Below, piece after piece: positions 1-8,574 of a stretch of 64,000 nt of DNA. The DNA is taken from assembly GCA_020425125.1 (NCBI GenBank), contig JAGQRV010000009.1, positions 64,248-128,247 on the forward strand, given 5' to 3'. Made by a program: the position numbers and the translations under genes. The notes under the pieces are model-generated. The model was not told the origin of the DNA, searched no databases, and saw only the letters and a list, made by a program, of their open reading frames with translations. Origin of the DNA: Paracoccaceae bacterium. GTDB lineage: Bacteria; Pseudomonadota; Alphaproteobacteria; Rhodobacterales; Rhodobacteraceae. The first letter of the stretch is position 1; each line of letters opens with the position of its first letter.

Positions 1-31
1 GGAAGAGGTGCTGGAGGCGCTTGGTGTGTGA
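1..31 (+). CDS. 3' end of an unidentified CDS (partial)
   Basis: The first bases read as an open frame ending in residues EEVLEALGV followed by TGA at 29-31. A GGAGG at 13-17 lies inside it and sits about 6 nt before the GTG start of the next gene, so the two genes overlap by 8 nt and are probably translationally coupled. Only nine residues are visible, so no function can be given. Confidence 0.45.
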   Translation, partial: EEVLEALGV

Positions 32-374
32 GCCCTTTCATCTGACTGCTCTGCTGTCCGAAGGATGGCGGCGTGCGACCTTCGAGCCGTTCCGCGACGG
101 AGTGGACATCAGCAATATCGTCGCCGGCGAGCCGGCCGTGGCCCTGCTGCGCTATGCGCCGGGCGCCGGGGTGCCGCGGCACCGTCATACCGGACTGGAA
201 ACCATCCTGGTCCTCGACGGCATTCAGTGTGACGAGCGGGGAAAATATCCGGCCGGAACCCTGATGCTGAACCCCGCGGGATCCGAGCACAGCGTCTGGT
301 CCGAGACCGGCTGCGTGGTGCTGATCCAGTGGGCCCGCCCGGTCCGCTTCCTGGATGCGGACTCGGATCGATGA
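24..374 (+). CDS. Small single-domain cupin protein, ChrR-like
   Basis: A protein of about 116 residues made of one cupin domain. The motif HRHTGLE (HxHxxxE) about one third of the way in, and a later GSEHSVW histidine, are the usual metal ligands of the cupin barrel. The arrangement resembles the C-terminal cupin domain of ChrR, the zinc anti-sigma factor of Rhodobacter ECF sigma factors, but the N-terminal zinc-binding anti-sigma domain is absent. It is therefore probably a stand-alone cupin, not a full anti-sigma factor. I chose GTG at 24 because GGAGG at 13-17 is well placed; TTG at 21 is also in frame. It overlaps the end of an upstream gene and may belong to its operon. Substrate or ligand is unknown. 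Confidence 0.7.
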   Translation: MCEPFHLTALLSEGWRRATFEPFRDGVDISNIVAGEPAVALLRYAPGAGVPRHRHTGLETILVLDGIQCDERGKYPAGTLMLNPAGSEHSVWSETGCVVLIQWARPVRFLDADSDR

Positions 375-530
375 TTTGGCGGGCAATTCGACGCCGAAGC
401 CGTCAACCGCGGGTGTACGGCAGCTCTCTCCGCTGAAACGGCGTATTGTCGAAATTTCTTGATTATGTGAGACGGAAAGGCGGGTCCCCCAGCGTATCAT
501 TGGGGTATGTTTGAATACGAGAGGATGGAT

Positions 531-1019
531 ATGGCCACTCCCATCGCCCGCGAGTCCTTCACTTCCCAGCAGAAGATCCTTCACTGGGCCGTCGTCGTGC
601 TGCTGCTGCTGCAGTATGTCGTGTTCGACGGCATCGGTTGGGCGTTCCGTGAATTGATGAAGACCGGAACGCATGTCTATACCAATACGGCCCTGGCGCA
701 CATGACGATCGGTATTCTGATCTTGCTGCTTGCGTCCTGGCGGATCGTGCTGCGCATCCGCGATGGCGTTCCGCCACCGCCCGAGGCGGAGCCGAATTTC
801 GGCCGGCTGGCGGGGAAGGTGACGCATGGGCTCCTGTATGTCTGCCTGTTCGCGTTGCCGGTCGTCGGGCTTGGCGCCTGGTTCCTGAAGTCGCGAACGC
901 TTGCCGAATTGCATGAGACCGGGACGAATGTGCTTCTGCTGCTGATCGGCATCCATATCGTGGCCGTCGCGGTTCACCAGTTCTGGTGGCGGACAGGTCT
1001 GCTCAGCCGGATGACCTGA
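531..1019 (+). CDS. Cytochrome b561 family protein
   Basis: An integral membrane di-haem cytochrome b of the bacterial CybB/YceJ group, likely passing electrons between the quinone pool and periplasmic acceptors. It shows four hydrophobic segments. Histidines suited to haem ligation are near the N terminus (QKILHWAVV), in the second helix (LAHMTIGI), in the third (THGLLYV) and near the end (IGIHIVAVAVHQFWW). The length of about 162 residues is typical for the family. The start at ATG 531 has GAGAGG six bases upstream; an ATG at 507 in the same frame would add eight residues but lacks a well-spaced ribosome site. It stands alone, convergent to the bzt operon. No partner gene shows what it serves. 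Confidence 0.85.
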   Translation: MATPIARESFTSQQKILHWAVVVLLLLQYVVFDGIGWAFRELMKTGTHVYTNTALAHMTIGILILLLASWRIVLRIRDGVPPPPEAEPNFGRLAGKVTHGLLYVCLFALPVVGLGAWFLKSRTLAELHETGTNVLLLLIGIHIVAVAVHQFWWRTGLLSRMT

Positions 1020-1020
1020 G

Positions 1021-1109
1021 CCAGCCTGGGCCTGGCCCGCACCTGATCCATTCGGTTCCCTGCGGGCGCCCTGGCTGACAGAATCAGGCAGCGGCCATGT
1101 CGCCGCTGC
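1021..1109. terminator. Hairpins between convergent genes, probable bidirectional terminator
   Basis: Two dyads fill the gap between the convergent cytochrome b561 and bztD genes. The first pairs GCCCGCA (1035-1041) with TGCGGGC (1061-1067), with outer CAGCC/GGCTG pairing. The second is a perfect 8-bp stem, GCAGCGGC (1088-1095) with GCCGCTGC (1102-1109), around a 6-nt loop. There is no clear U-run on either strand, so intrinsic termination is only likely from the position between convergent genes. Confidence 0.4.
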
Positions 1110-1139
1110 GACAGTCTGCTTGTGCCACGAGGTTCCCGG

Positions 1140-1946
1140 TCAGTGGCCGAGGATCTGGCTGAGAAACAGCTTCGAGCGCTCCGACTGCGGATTGTTGAAG
1201 AACTCGTATGGCGTGTTCTGTTCGACGATCTGTCCCTGATCCATGAAGATGACCCGGTTCGCGACCGCCTGCGCAAATCCCATCTCGTGGGTCACGCAGA
1301 GCATCGTCATGCCTTCCTCGGCAAGCTCGATCATCGTGTCGAGCACTTCCTTGATCATTTCCGGGTCAAGCGCCGAGGTCGGCTCGTCGAACAGCATGAT
1401 CCTCGGCCGCATGCAGAGCGACCGGGCGATCGCCACCCGCTGCTGCTGACCGCCGGACAATTGGCCCGGGAACTTGTTGGCCTGTTCGGGAATGCGGACC
1501 TTCCTGAGAAAGTGCATCGCGGTTTCCTCGGCTTCTTTCTTGGGAGTCTTGCGGACCCAGATCGGCGCCAGCGTGCAGTTCTGCAGGATCGTCAGATGCG
1601 GGAAGAGGTTGAAGTGCTGGAACACCATCCCGACTTCGGACCGGATCTTGTCGATGTTCTTCAGGTCCGAGCTCAGTTCGGTGCCGTCGACGATGATCTT
1701 TCCCTTCTGATGCTCCTCGAGTCTGTTGATGCAGCGGATCAGGGTCGACTTGCCAGAGCCGGACGGGCCGGCGATCACGATGCGCTCGCCGCGGTAGACA
1801 GTCAGATTGATGTCGCGCAGGACATGGAACTGGCCGTACCACTTGTTCATGCCTGTGATCTCGATGGCGACTTCGTCGCTGACGTGAAGCAGCTTCGGAT
1901 CGACGGTCTCGAGTTCGGACGCGTCAACGGGATGGGGTTCGGACAT
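1140..1946 (-). CDS. bztD: Polar amino-acid ABC transporter, ATP-binding protein (BztD/AapP type)
   Basis: The ATPase of a polar amino-acid importer (glutamate, glutamine, aspartate and asparagine in the Rhodobacter Bzt system). Walker [10 protein letters not shown] is at residues 60-68, followed by the Q-loop, the signature LSGGQQQR and Walker [10 protein letters not shown]. At 268 residues it has a 25-residue N-terminal extension before the ATPase core, as is usual in AapP/BztD. The start at 1946 has GGGAGG seven bases upstream. It is the last gene of the bztABCD operon, 10 nt after bztC. The family assignment is firm; the exact substrate range is inferred from the family. Confidence 0.93.
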   Translation of the reverse strand: MSEPHPVDASELETVDPKLLHVSDEVAIEITGMNKWYGQFHVLRDINLTVYRGERIVIAGPSGSGKSTLIRCINRLEEHQKGKIIVDGTELSSDLKNIDKIRSEVGMVFQHFNLFPHLTILQNCTLAPIWVRKTPKKEAEETAMHFLRKVRIPEQANKFPGQLSGGQQQRVAIARSLCMRPRIMLFDEPTSALDPEMIKEVLDTMIELAEEGMTMLCVTHEMGFAQAVANRVIFMDQGQIVEQNTPYEFFNNPQSERSKLFLSQILGH

Positions 1947-1956
1947 GGACGCCTCC

Positions 1957-3261
1957 CTAGCGGTGATCGGTACGGAGCCGACGCTCCAGGTGTTTCGAAT
2001 AGACCGACATGCTGTAGCAGCAGATGAAGAAGATCAGCGCCACGAAGCCATAGAGCTCCCAGACGATGCCGTTCCAGTTGGAATCCGCGCGGATCGAGGT
2101 GACGAGCCCTATCGGATCCAGTAGGGCGATGATCGCCACGAGCGTCGTGTCCTTGAACAGGCTGATGAAGTTGTTGACGATGTTCGGGATCGATATCTTC
2201 AGCGCCTGTGGCATGATCACGAGCCGCATCGCCTGCCAGTAATCGAGACCCAGCGCATCGGCTGCCTCGTACTGGCCGCGAGGAAGGGCGGCGAGCCCGC
2301 CGCGGATGGTTTCGGCCATGTAGGCGGCCGAGAACAGGGTCACCATGATGATGACTCGCAGGATGATGTCGAAATTTGTGCCTGGCGGCAGGAAGATGTT
2401 GAGCAGGAACGAGGCGACGAGCAGCAGCGTGATCAGCGGCACGCCCCGGATGAATTCGATGAACCCGATGCAGATGGACTGGATGATGAAGAGGCCCGAC
2501 CGCCGGCCGAGCGCGAGCAGGACGCCTAGCGGCAGGGAAAAGGCGATGCCGGTCGCGCCGATCACAATGGAAAGCATGAAGCCGCCGAACCGCTTCGAGG
2601 CCACGGGCTCGAGCGTCAGGAAGGGCAGGATTGTCTCCAGCAGACCGGCGACCGGGCCTGCGAGGTAGAACCACCATATGAGCGTTGCCAGCACGCCGCC
2701 GATCAGCGCCAGAAGACTGCCGAAGCGCGGCCCGACGAGCCGGTGAACGAGCATGCCGACAAGGAAGCCCGCATAGACGCAGATCGGGAGCGCAAGCGAC
2801 CCGCCCCAGAGGAGCCAGTAGACGATGCCGGGAAAGGCAATCGAGAACCACAGCATCCGCCGGGGAACAGCGGAAAAGAGGATCGGGGCCAAAGCCGCGA
2901 GAAGGAGGACGAAGGACAGCGTCGGCCGCCAGTAGAGCTCGGACGGGTAGAAGCCGAACAGGAACTGCTTCCAGCGGTCGCGGATCACCGCGAAGCAGGC
3001 GCCGGTGGCATCCTCGCCCCAGCGCTGCGCAATCATTTCGCGGCATTCCCGCAGCGATCCGGCGTGCCAGACCGAATGCGCGAACCATGGCCAGAGATGC
3101 GCCAGCGCCAGGATGACGGCCGCTGCCGAGACGATGGTCAGGAAGGAGTTCAGGATGCTCGAGAACAGGTTCTCGCGTGCCCATCTGAGCGGACCGACCT
3201 GCGACGCGGGGGCAGGTTGCGGCGAGAGCATTTCGTGCCGGACAAAACTGACGTCGTGCAT
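1957..3261 (-). CDS. bztC: Polar amino-acid ABC transporter, permease (BztC/AapM type)
   Basis: One of two large permeases of the amino-acid importer. At 434 residues it is long for a HisMQ-type permease, as is characteristic of BztC/AapM: N-terminal hydrophobic segments and a periplasmic region precede the core domain. The permease core in the second half carries the EAA-type loop (around [21 protein letters not shown]) that contacts the ATPase. The start at 3261 has AAGGAG at proper spacing and lies one base after the bztB stop, so the two permeases are tightly coupled. It would form a heterodimer with BztB. Confidence 0.92.
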   Translation of the reverse strand: MHDVSFVRHEMLSPQPAPASQVGPLRWARENLFSSILNSFLTIVSAAAVILALAHLWPWFAHSVWHAGSLRECREMIAQRWGEDATGACFAVIRDRWKQFLFGFYPSELYWRPTLSFVLLLAALAPILFSAVPRRMLWFSIAFPGIVYWLLWGGSLALPICVYAGFLVGMLVHRLVGPRFGSLLALIGGVLATLIWWFYLAGPVAGLLETILPFLTLEPVASKRFGGFMLSIVIGATGIAFSLPLGVLLALGRRSGLFIIQSICIGFIEFIRGVPLITLLLVASFLLNIFLPPGTNFDIILRVIIMVTLFSAAYMAETIRGGLAALPRGQYEAADALGLDYWQAMRLVIMPQALKISIPNIVNNFISLFKDTTLVAIIALLDPIGLVTSIRADSNWNGIVWELYGFVALIFFICCYSMSVYSKHLERRLRTDHR

Positions 3262-3262
3262 C

Positions 3263-4474
3263 TCAGCGCTCCTTCAGCGCGACCCGCGCATTGTACCAGT
3301 TCATCGTTCCCGAGATCAGCAGGCTGAGGATCAGGTAGAACCCCATGAGCAGGAGCATGCATTCCAGCTCGCGTCCGGTCTGGTTCATCGTGATCCCGCC
3401 CAGCGTCGCCCGGACATCGGCATAGCCGACGGCAATGGCGAGCGAGGAGTTCTTGGTCAGGTTCAGATATTGCGAGATCAGCGGCGGGATGATCACGCGC
3501 AGCGCCTGCGGCAGGATCACCAGGCTCATGATCCGCCCGGACCGGAGACCGAGGGCCGCTGCCGCTTCACTCTGGCCGCGGGAGATCGCCTGGATGCCTG
3601 CGCGCACCGCTTCGGCGATGAACGCGCCGGTATAGAGAGACAGCGCCAGGGTCAGGGCGATGAACGACTTGTCGAGAAATCCGCCGCCCTCGAAGTTGAA
3701 CCGCTGCAATTCGGGATAATCCAGCGAGATCGGCCGGCCCGCGATCTGATCGGCAATCAGCACGGGAAGGACGAAAAGGCCGAGCTTGATCCAGAAGGTC
3801 GGCAGGATCTGCCCGGTTGCATCCTGGCGCGCCTTGGCCCAGCGGCCGAAGACAAGGATGGCGATCACGGACAGAAGGAACGTTCCGACCACGATCTGCC
3901 ATCCCGGCCCGAAGATCGGCCAGGGGACGTAGACACCACGGTTGGTGACGGCGACAGAACCGAAGATCATCGACGCAGTGGCATTGTCACCCCGGAAGGC
4001 GGAAGGCGCCGGTGCCGTATCGGTGATGACCGCCATCGTGGCGAGGATCCACAGGAGCACCGGGATGTTGCGGAACCCGTCGACATAGACCGCCGCGAGG
4101 CGGGCGACGATCCAGTTGCGCGACAGGCGGAGCACACCCATCGTGACTCCGATCGCCGTCGCGAGCAGACACCCGACGAAGGCCACGAGAAGCGTGTTGA
4201 CGATCCCGACCAGGGCGGCGCGGGCGTGAGTGTCATCGTTGGTATAGGGGATCAGAGTCTGGCTGATGTCATAGCCGGCGCGCTGGCCCAGAAATCGGAA
4301 GCTGAAATCCTTGCCGAGGGCGGACAGGTTTTCGACCGTATTGTTGACCAGCCAGGCGGCGGCGCTCATCAGCGCGATCATTGCCACGACCTGGATTGTC
4401 AGCGAACGGTAGCGCGTGTCGTAGAGCAACATGCTCAGCCGAAACTGTTCGCGCGACACGTCGATACTTGTCAT
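3263..4474 (-). CDS. bztB: Polar amino-acid ABC transporter, permease (BztB/AapQ type)
   Basis: The second permease of the bzt importer, about 403 residues, with an N-terminal hydrophobic segment, a long periplasmic insert and the C-terminal HisM-like transmembrane domain. The coupling loop is seen at AISRGQSEAAAALGLRSG. I chose ATG 4474 because GAGG lies 8 nt upstream; an in-frame start at 4498 would add eight residues without a good ribosome site. It is separated from bztA by a gap holding a very stable hairpin (see 4534-4557). Pairing with BztC is known for the family. Confidence 0.92.
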   Translation of the reverse strand: MTSIDVSREQFRLSMLLYDTRYRSLTIQVVAMIALMSAAAWLVNNTVENLSALGKDFSFRFLGQRAGYDISQTLIPYTNDDTHARAALVGIVNTLLVAFVGCLLATAIGVTMGVLRLSRNWIVARLAAVYVDGFRNIPVLLWILATMAVITDTAPAPSAFRGDNATASMIFGSVAVTNRGVYVPWPIFGPGWQIVVGTFLLSVIAILVFGRWAKARQDATGQILPTFWIKLGLFVLPVLIADQIAGRPISLDYPELQRFNFEGGGFLDKSFIALTLALSLYTGAFIAEAVRAGIQAISRGQSEAAAALGLRSGRIMSLVILPQALRVIIPPLISQYLNLTKNSSLAIAVGYADVRATLGGITMNQTGRELECMLLLMGFYLILSLLISGTMNWYNARVALKER

Positions 4475-4533
4475 CGTCCACACCTCGGAAAGGGGCACCG
4501 TCGAGGTCGATACCGACCGTGCCGGAAACGGAT

Positions 4534-4557
4534 CGGCGCGCCGGGACCGGCGCGCCG
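4534..4557 (-). repeat. Perfect 11-bp stem-loop between bztA and bztB
   Basis: CGGCGCGCCGG (4534-4544) and CCGGCGCGCCG (4547-4557) are exact complements separated by GA. In the bzt transcript this folds just after the bztA stop codon. There is no U-run, so it looks less like a full terminator and more like an element that protects the bztA message from 3' decay or partly limits read-through, giving excess binding protein. Confidence 0.7.
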
Positions 4558-4571
4558 TGGTCTGATCGGGA

Positions 4572-5588
4572 TCAGCGGAACGGCGGCGAGTACTGGAGAC
4601 CGCCGTTGATCCAGAGCGCGTTCAGGCCACGCTCAATGTTCGCGGGCGTGCCTACGCCGATGGTTTCCGCGAAAATCTCGCCGTAATTCCCGTTGGCCGC
4701 GATCGCACGCTTGGCCCAGTCGGCGTCCAGACCCAGCATCCGGCCCAGATCGCCTTCGGTTCCGAGAAGACGACGAACTTCAGGGTTTTCGGACGAGCTC
4801 ATCTCGTCGATGTTCTTCTTGGTCACGCCATATTCTTCCGCGGCCACCAGCGCATTATAGGTCCAGCGCACGACGTCTGCCCATTCGTCGTCGCCCTGAC
4901 GCACGACGGGCCCCAGCGGCTCTTTCGAGATGATCTCGGGAAGGATGATGTAGTCCGCCGGGTTCGGATAGGTTCCGCGCTGGGTCGCGAGTTGAGACGC
5001 ATCCGTGGTGTAGGCGTCGCAGGCCCCGCCCAGGAACTGCTGGTCGGCTTCGGCCGGGGTCTGGATCGGCACCGGCTGATAGCTGATCCCCTGGGTCTTG
5101 AAGTAGTCGGCGAGGTTCAACTCGGTCGTTGTTCCGGTCTGGACGCATATCGTCGCGCCGTCGAGTTCCTTGGCCGAGGTCACGCCGAGATCCTTCCGCA
5201 CCATGAACCCCTGGCCATCGTAGTAATTGACGCCCGCGAAGGTGAATTTCAGGTCCACATCGCGGGTGAAGGTCCAGGTGGTGTTGCGCGGAAGAACGTC
5301 GATCTCGCCAGATGTCAGTGCGGTGAAGCGGGTCTCGCCAGTGGTCGGCACGAATTCGATCTTGTCCTGGTCTCCGAGGACCGCTGCCGCCACGGCCCGG
5401 CAGATCGCCACGTCGAAGCCTTGCCATCTCCCGCTGGAATCAGGGTAGGCGAATCCCGCGAACCCGGTATTGACACCGCATTTCAGGACATCGCGCCCCT
5501 TCACATCGCCAAGCGTTCCGGCTGTGGCGGCACCTGCTGCGAATGTGAGAAAGACGGCAGGTCCGATGAATGCTTTGATCTTGGTCAA
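4572..5588 (-). CDS. bztA: Polar amino-acid ABC transporter, periplasmic binding protein (BztA/AapJ type)
   Basis: The solute receptor that delivers polar amino acids to BztBCD. It has a clear Sec signal peptide (MTKIKAFIGPAVFLTFAAGAATA, cleaved after AGAATAG or nearby), then the family 3 binding-protein fold beginning GRDVLKCGVNTGFAGFAY. Ligand-lobe motifs such as GFDVAICRAVAAAVLG and LTSGEIDVL are present. At 338 residues it has the normal length. It is the first gene of the bzt operon and is followed by a strong stem-loop. AapJ/BztA is distinguished from shorter GlnH-type proteins by this length and by the partner permeases. Confidence 0.93.
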   Translation of the reverse strand: MTKIKAFIGPAVFLTFAAGAATAGTLGDVKGRDVLKCGVNTGFAGFAYPDSSGRWQGFDVAICRAVAAAVLGDQDKIEFVPTTGETRFTALTSGEIDVLPRNTTWTFTRDVDLKFTFAGVNYYDGQGFMVRKDLGVTSAKELDGATICVQTGTTTELNLADYFKTQGISYQPVPIQTPAEADQQFLGGACDAYTTDASQLATQRGTYPNPADYIILPEIISKEPLGPVVRQGDDEWADVVRWTYNALVAAEEYGVTKKNIDEMSSSENPEVRRLLGTEGDLGRMLGLDADWAKRAIAANGNYGEIFAETIGVGTPANIERGLNALWINGGLQYSPPFR

Positions 5589-5931
5589 CTCAGTTTACTC
5601 CTGCTGGTGGATATCACGCCCCGTTTCGTTGGGATGGCAGCAATTCTGGCGCCTGCCCTGCTGGGGCTTCAGGGGTCATTGCGACCCGGATACGAGAACC
5701 TTCCGAACTTCCCCGAGGTCCGTCAACTCTCCCGATGTTTTCGTTTCCCGCAATGCGGGAAAGAAGAGCACTCCTGCAATTTCGGGAGCGAGTCCCGCCA
5801 TGCTGAACCATGAATTAAGCGTAAAGTTTAGGCAAATCTTGCGGAGACACCACCCTTGAGTTTGTACGCCTGCGCGGAACCCGGGCAGTTTTAGAACTGC
5901 GCCAGCGCAATTCGGCCAGGTGTCCGGGCGG
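5589..5931 (-). promoter_or_regulatory. bzt operon upstream region with two inverted repeats
   Basis: No gene is seen in this stretch of about 340 bases. It should hold the bzt promoter, read on the minus strand. A perfect 8-bp dyad TTTCCCGC (5744-5751) / GCGGGAAA (5755-5762) with a 3-nt centre lies about 160 nt upstream of bztA. A second dyad CGGGA (5783-5787) / TCCCG (5793-5797) follows 20 nt further out. Either could be an operator or a leader hairpin. I could not pick out a convincing -35/-10 pair. Confidence 0.4.
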
Positions 5932-6279
5932 TCACTGGCTGCCGGTCTTAGATTGGAACCGGGCAATCAGGGCGTCGCAACTGGCGGCGCTTCCGGCCAG
6001 TTCCGAGACATCGGACGAGTCCGCGGACCCGGAAAGGTCTCTGGCGGCCCGTGCAAGCACCTGGTTCACCTGATCCGCGGTCAGGAGCCCTTCCTGCTGC
6101 GCGGCATGGACGACCGCACAGATGCCGGTGGCCAGCCCGGTTCCGGCGCCGACGCCGAGCAAGGCGCCCATACCGATCGACATCGCGACGAAGATTCCGA
6201 TCACCAGCCCCAGGATCAAGCCCAGCAGGCCCACTCCGACCTTGCCCAATTCAAATTCCTTCTTCGGCTGCGGTTTCAC
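5932..6279 (-). CDS. Small inner-membrane protein with glycine-rich helix, unknown function
   Basis: I do not recognise this 115-residue protein. A short charged N terminus is followed by a strongly hydrophobic, glycine-rich stretch of about 45 residues (residues 12-56, with repeated GxxxG spacing) that could form two close helices. A soluble, alanine- and serine-rich C terminus of about 60 residues follows (around GLLTADQVNQVLARAARDL). Its codon use matches its neighbours, which supports it being real. The GTG start at 6279 has no clear ribosome site; a TTG at 6249 preceded by AAGGA is an alternative and would begin just before the membrane stretch. Confidence 0.6.
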   Translation of the reverse strand: MKPQPKKEFELGKVGVGLLGLILGLVIGIFVAMSIGMGALLGVGAGTGLATGICAVVHAAQQEGLLTADQVNQVLARAARDLSGSADSSDVSELAGSAASCDALIARFQSKTGSQ

Positions 6280-6375
6280 GCAGGAAGGGCCGGGTACCTG
6301 AAACGCGGCGCGCCCCGTCCTTGTATGCGCATTCCATGCACTGACAGTATCTTGACCGACCGAGGCAAAGCGCCG

Positions 6376-6684
6376 TTACAGCCTACCTTCGTCGGTCAAG
6401 GACATGATTTCGGCAGTGGTTCCGTCGGCATAGCCGATGCAGCGCCAGCGAGCACGCTGCGCTCCCACGCCGGCGATCACCTCGGTGCCCGCCTGCGAGA
6501 AGCTCGAGTCGAGCAGCGTCACGTCGCCGTTTCCGGTTTCGCGGGTCACGTCCCTGAGACAGGCCTGTTCAGCCACATTCGGGGTGCCGCCGCCGGCCGA
6601 ACTGGAGCTGCCAGTATCCTCCATGCAGCCAGTCACTCCGGTCAGGGCCAGCGCGCTGCACCCGAGGGCAATAAGTCGTCTCAT
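6376..6684 (-). CDS. Small lipoprotein, unknown function
   Basis: A protein of about 102 residues. It starts MRRLIALGCSALALTGVTGC, a lipoprotein signal peptide whose lipobox LTGVTGC predicts lipid attachment at Cys20 and anchoring to a membrane. The mature part is short and has a cysteine pair (QACLRDV and RWRCIGY) that could form a disulfide in the periplasm. The start at 6684 has GGAGG nine bases upstream, so longer readings of the frame are unlikely. The function is unknown. It is colinear with the other small envelope genes at 5932 and 6838, but the gaps leave it unclear whether they are co-transcribed. Confidence 0.7.
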   Translation of the reverse strand: MRRLIALGCSALALTGVTGCMEDTGSSSSAGGGTPNVAEQACLRDVTRETGNGDVTLLDSSFSQAGTEVIAGVGAQRARWRCIGYADGTTAEIMSLTDEGRL

Positions 6685-6837
6685 CGTCGGAGTCCTCCAT
6701 TCCAGTGCTGATTGTGGTGCCGTACAGGCAGTACCGGTATCGAACTCGGCGCCGCGGCGGCGATCAAACGCTTGGTCAGGCGCCGCCATTCTCGGGCACA
6801 TCTGATCGGCACCGCAAAAGGCACGGGCCGGCAAGGC

Positions 6838-7263
6838 TCACATGATGGTCATGGAGAGGGTGTAGTGGACCGTCTTGCGGGTATCGGCGTCATTTCCCAT
6901 GAGATAGACGCGGATCGTGTAATCCCCGGACTGTGGCAACTTGATCGATCCAAAATCGCCGCTTGTCGAGCCGTTGAAGATCGCCACGTTATCGCTTTCG
7001 GGAGGAAGGATATTGAAATAGATCGTGCCATCTCCGTCGGTGCTGTCGATGGCGATCGCGACCGACATCGTCTGGCCCTTCTGTGCGCCAAGCACGTAGT
7101 CGGCGTATTCCTTGCCGGTGATGGCCCCCCGTGCAGCACCGTTGTCGTTTCCGTGTTCGAAATGAATGGCGGTTCGTGATTGCGCGGCGACCGTGCCCGG
7201 GCTGACCGACACGGATGTCGCGGCGACCGCAAGAATCGCGAGAGCGCGCAGGTCTCCGATCAT
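6838..7263 (-). CDS. Secreted small beta-rich protein, unknown function
   Basis: A 141-residue exported protein. Residues 1-31 form a Sec signal peptide ending TVAAQ. The mature domain has motifs such as DYVLGAQKGQTMSVAI, YFNILPPES, VAIFNGSTSGDF and GDYTIRVYLMGNDA. These resemble a widespread small periplasmic family, some members of which are labelled g-type lysozyme inhibitor-like and others mislabelled 'DNA breaking-rejoining protein'. I recall the family by its motifs only, so a role in envelope protection is a guess. The start at 7263 has GGAGAGGAG just upstream. It is divergent from the first hsp20 gene. Confidence 0.65.
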   Translation of the reverse strand: MIGDLRALAILAVAATSVSVSPGTVAAQSRTAIHFEHGNDNGAARGAITGKEYADYVLGAQKGQTMSVAIAIDSTDGDGTIYFNILPPESDNVAIFNGSTSGDFGSIKLPQSGDYTIRVYLMGNDADTRKTVHYTLSMTIM

Positions 7264-7705
7264 TGATTTCTCCTCTCCGGCGACTCGGTCCTTTCCGATA
7301 TCTACCACATTGCTTTCCGGGAAAGCCTGGAACCTGGCGAAGGCAGACGACCGGAATGGAATCTGACGGCCGGACAGCAAGGGCGACGAGACAGACCAAT
7401 CCACCGGCGCCGAAATTTCGTCTGAGCGCGGCCCAGACCTCTTGAAGCGCGGGGTTCTCCCTCCTTCATTTGAAGTGGAACGCCCAATCGGGGTTTCGAC
7501 ATCGAGCGACGGGCCCGGCAAGAGGAAGCGGGCCAGAGACGGTTTGCCCAGTGCGGGAGCCGGTTTCAGCCGTCGCAAGTCCGGTATCGGCCGTATTCCT
7601 GCGGCACGGTTCCTGTTCGATCGTCTCCCGGCGGGCGCGCACGCGGCAGGTCAGGGCCAGATGGCCGGCTGCCGCGCGCAGGGCAACCGAGGAAGGAGAC
7701 GACAT
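7264..7705 (+). promoter_or_regulatory. Divergent intergenic region upstream of the hsp20 cluster; weak heat-shock promoter candidate
   Basis: About 440 bases with no gene I can support. CTTGAA at 7441-7446 matches the -35 element of RpoH (heat-shock sigma) promoters. The only -10 candidate, CCTTCATT at 7463-7470, is poor and the spacer is 16 nt. If it is used, the hsp20 leader would be about 230 nt, long enough to hold an RNA thermometer, although I did not find a convincing one. The first hsp20 gene has GGAAGGAG at 7691-7698. Confidence 0.3.
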
Positions 7706-8134
7706 ATGCATTATCCCAGCACCTATGGCAGGCGGGACCCCTTCGCGCTGATGCGGCGCATGATGGCGGATCTCGACACCGGGTTCGGCGTGCGTCCGGG
7801 CTCGGTGCAGTTCCCGGCAGTGAATGTCTGGCAGAACGCCGAGGCCGTGGCGGTCACCGCCGAGCTTCCGGGCGTCGAAGCCGACGAAATCGACATCACC
7901 GTGAAAGAGAATGTCCTGACGCTTTCAGGCGAACGGAAGGCACCCGAGGTTGCGGAGGGCAGCCGGTGGCACCGGCGTGAACGCGGCTACGGCAAGTTCT
8001 CGCGCGCGATCCGGCTTCCGTTCGAGGCCGATGCGGCGAAGGTCGAGGCCCGCTTCACCAATGGCATCCTTCATGTCGTCATCGGCCGGCCCGATGAGGA
8101 AAAGCCGCGCCGGATCGAGATCAAGGCCGCCTGA
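7706..8134 (+). CDS. Small heat-shock protein, Hsp20/alpha-crystallin family (first of three)
   Basis: A 142-residue ATP-independent holdase that binds unfolding proteins in the cytoplasm. The alpha-crystallin domain runs from about residue 40 (VNVWQNAEAVAVTAELPGVEADEIDI) to the end. It has the ELPGV and TLSGERKAP strand motifs and the conserved FTNGILHVVIGRPD segment (the GxL signature). The short N-terminal arm MHYPSTYGRRDPFALMRRMM is typical of class A-like bacterial sHsps. Start ATG 7706 follows GGAAGGAG. It is the first of three hsp20 genes in tandem, 14 nt before the next, and is likely heat induced. Confidence 0.92.
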   Translation: MHYPSTYGRRDPFALMRRMMADLDTGFGVRPGSVQFPAVNVWQNAEAVAVTAELPGVEADEIDITVKENVLTLSGERKAPEVAEGSRWHRRERGYGKFSRAIRLPFEADAAKVEARFTNGILHVVIGRPDEEKPRRIEIKAA

Positions 8135-8148
8135 ACGGAGGAGATGAG

Positions 8149-8547
8149 ATGAGCACCGAAGTAACGGAACAGCTTGGGCACGGTCGCGGCGATGCCCCCG
8201 AATCCACCCGGCACAGCCGCGTCTTCCGACCTCTCACCGACATTGTCGAAGGCAAGGCCGGGGTCTCGCTCATGCTCGAGATGCCGGGCGTCGCCTCCGA
8301 GGACGTGGACATCACCTTGGATAAGCGCGTGCTGACGATCCGGGGCCAGGTGGCGCCGACGCGGCCCGCGAACCTCGATCTCGCCTATTCGGAATACGGC
8401 GAAGGCGACTACGAGCGGGCGTTCACGATGTCCGAGGATTTCGATCCCGAGCGGATCGAGGCCGAGCTTCGAAATGGCGTGCTGACCGTGACCCTGCCGC
8501 GTGCGGAGGCTGCGCAGCCGAAGAAGATCTCGGTCAAGGTCGCCTGA
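8149..8547 (+). CDS. Small heat-shock protein, Hsp20 family (second of three)
   Basis: A 132-residue sHsp with the alpha-crystallin domain from about residue 25 (FRPLTDIVEGKAGVSLMLEMPGV). It shows the VLTIRGQVAP strand and the LRNGVLTVTLPRAEAAQPKKI C-terminal strand. The IxI-type tail is weak (KISVKVA). Family members with this sequence pattern co-assemble with a second sHsp. It follows the first hsp20 by 14 nt with GGAG before the start, so all three genes are probably one transcript. The three proteins differ enough to suggest heteromeric holdase complexes, not recent copies. Confidence 0.9.
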   Translation: MSTEVTEQLGHGRGDAPESTRHSRVFRPLTDIVEGKAGVSLMLEMPGVASEDVDITLDKRVLTIRGQVAPTRPANLDLAYSEYGEGDYERAFTMSEDFDPERIEAELRNGVLTVTLPRAEAAQPKKISVKVA

Positions 8548-8574
8548 GCAGTATCACGCGAAAGCGGAGGACAA

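Noticed and set aside
24-374. Full ChrR anti-sigma factor
   Set aside because: Only the cupin half is present; the N-terminal zinc-binding anti-sigma domain and a sigma-factor gene are not seen.
3005-4609. Long plus-strand open frame opposite bztB/bztC (534 codons)
   Set aside because: It is antisense to two clear permease genes, has charged low-complexity sequence without motifs, and arises from the codon bias of the high-GC genes on the other strand.
7466-7705. ROSE-type RNA thermometer in the hsp20 leader
   Set aside because: No stem with a U(U/C)GCU-like anti-ribosome-site element could be found opposite the GGAAGGAG.
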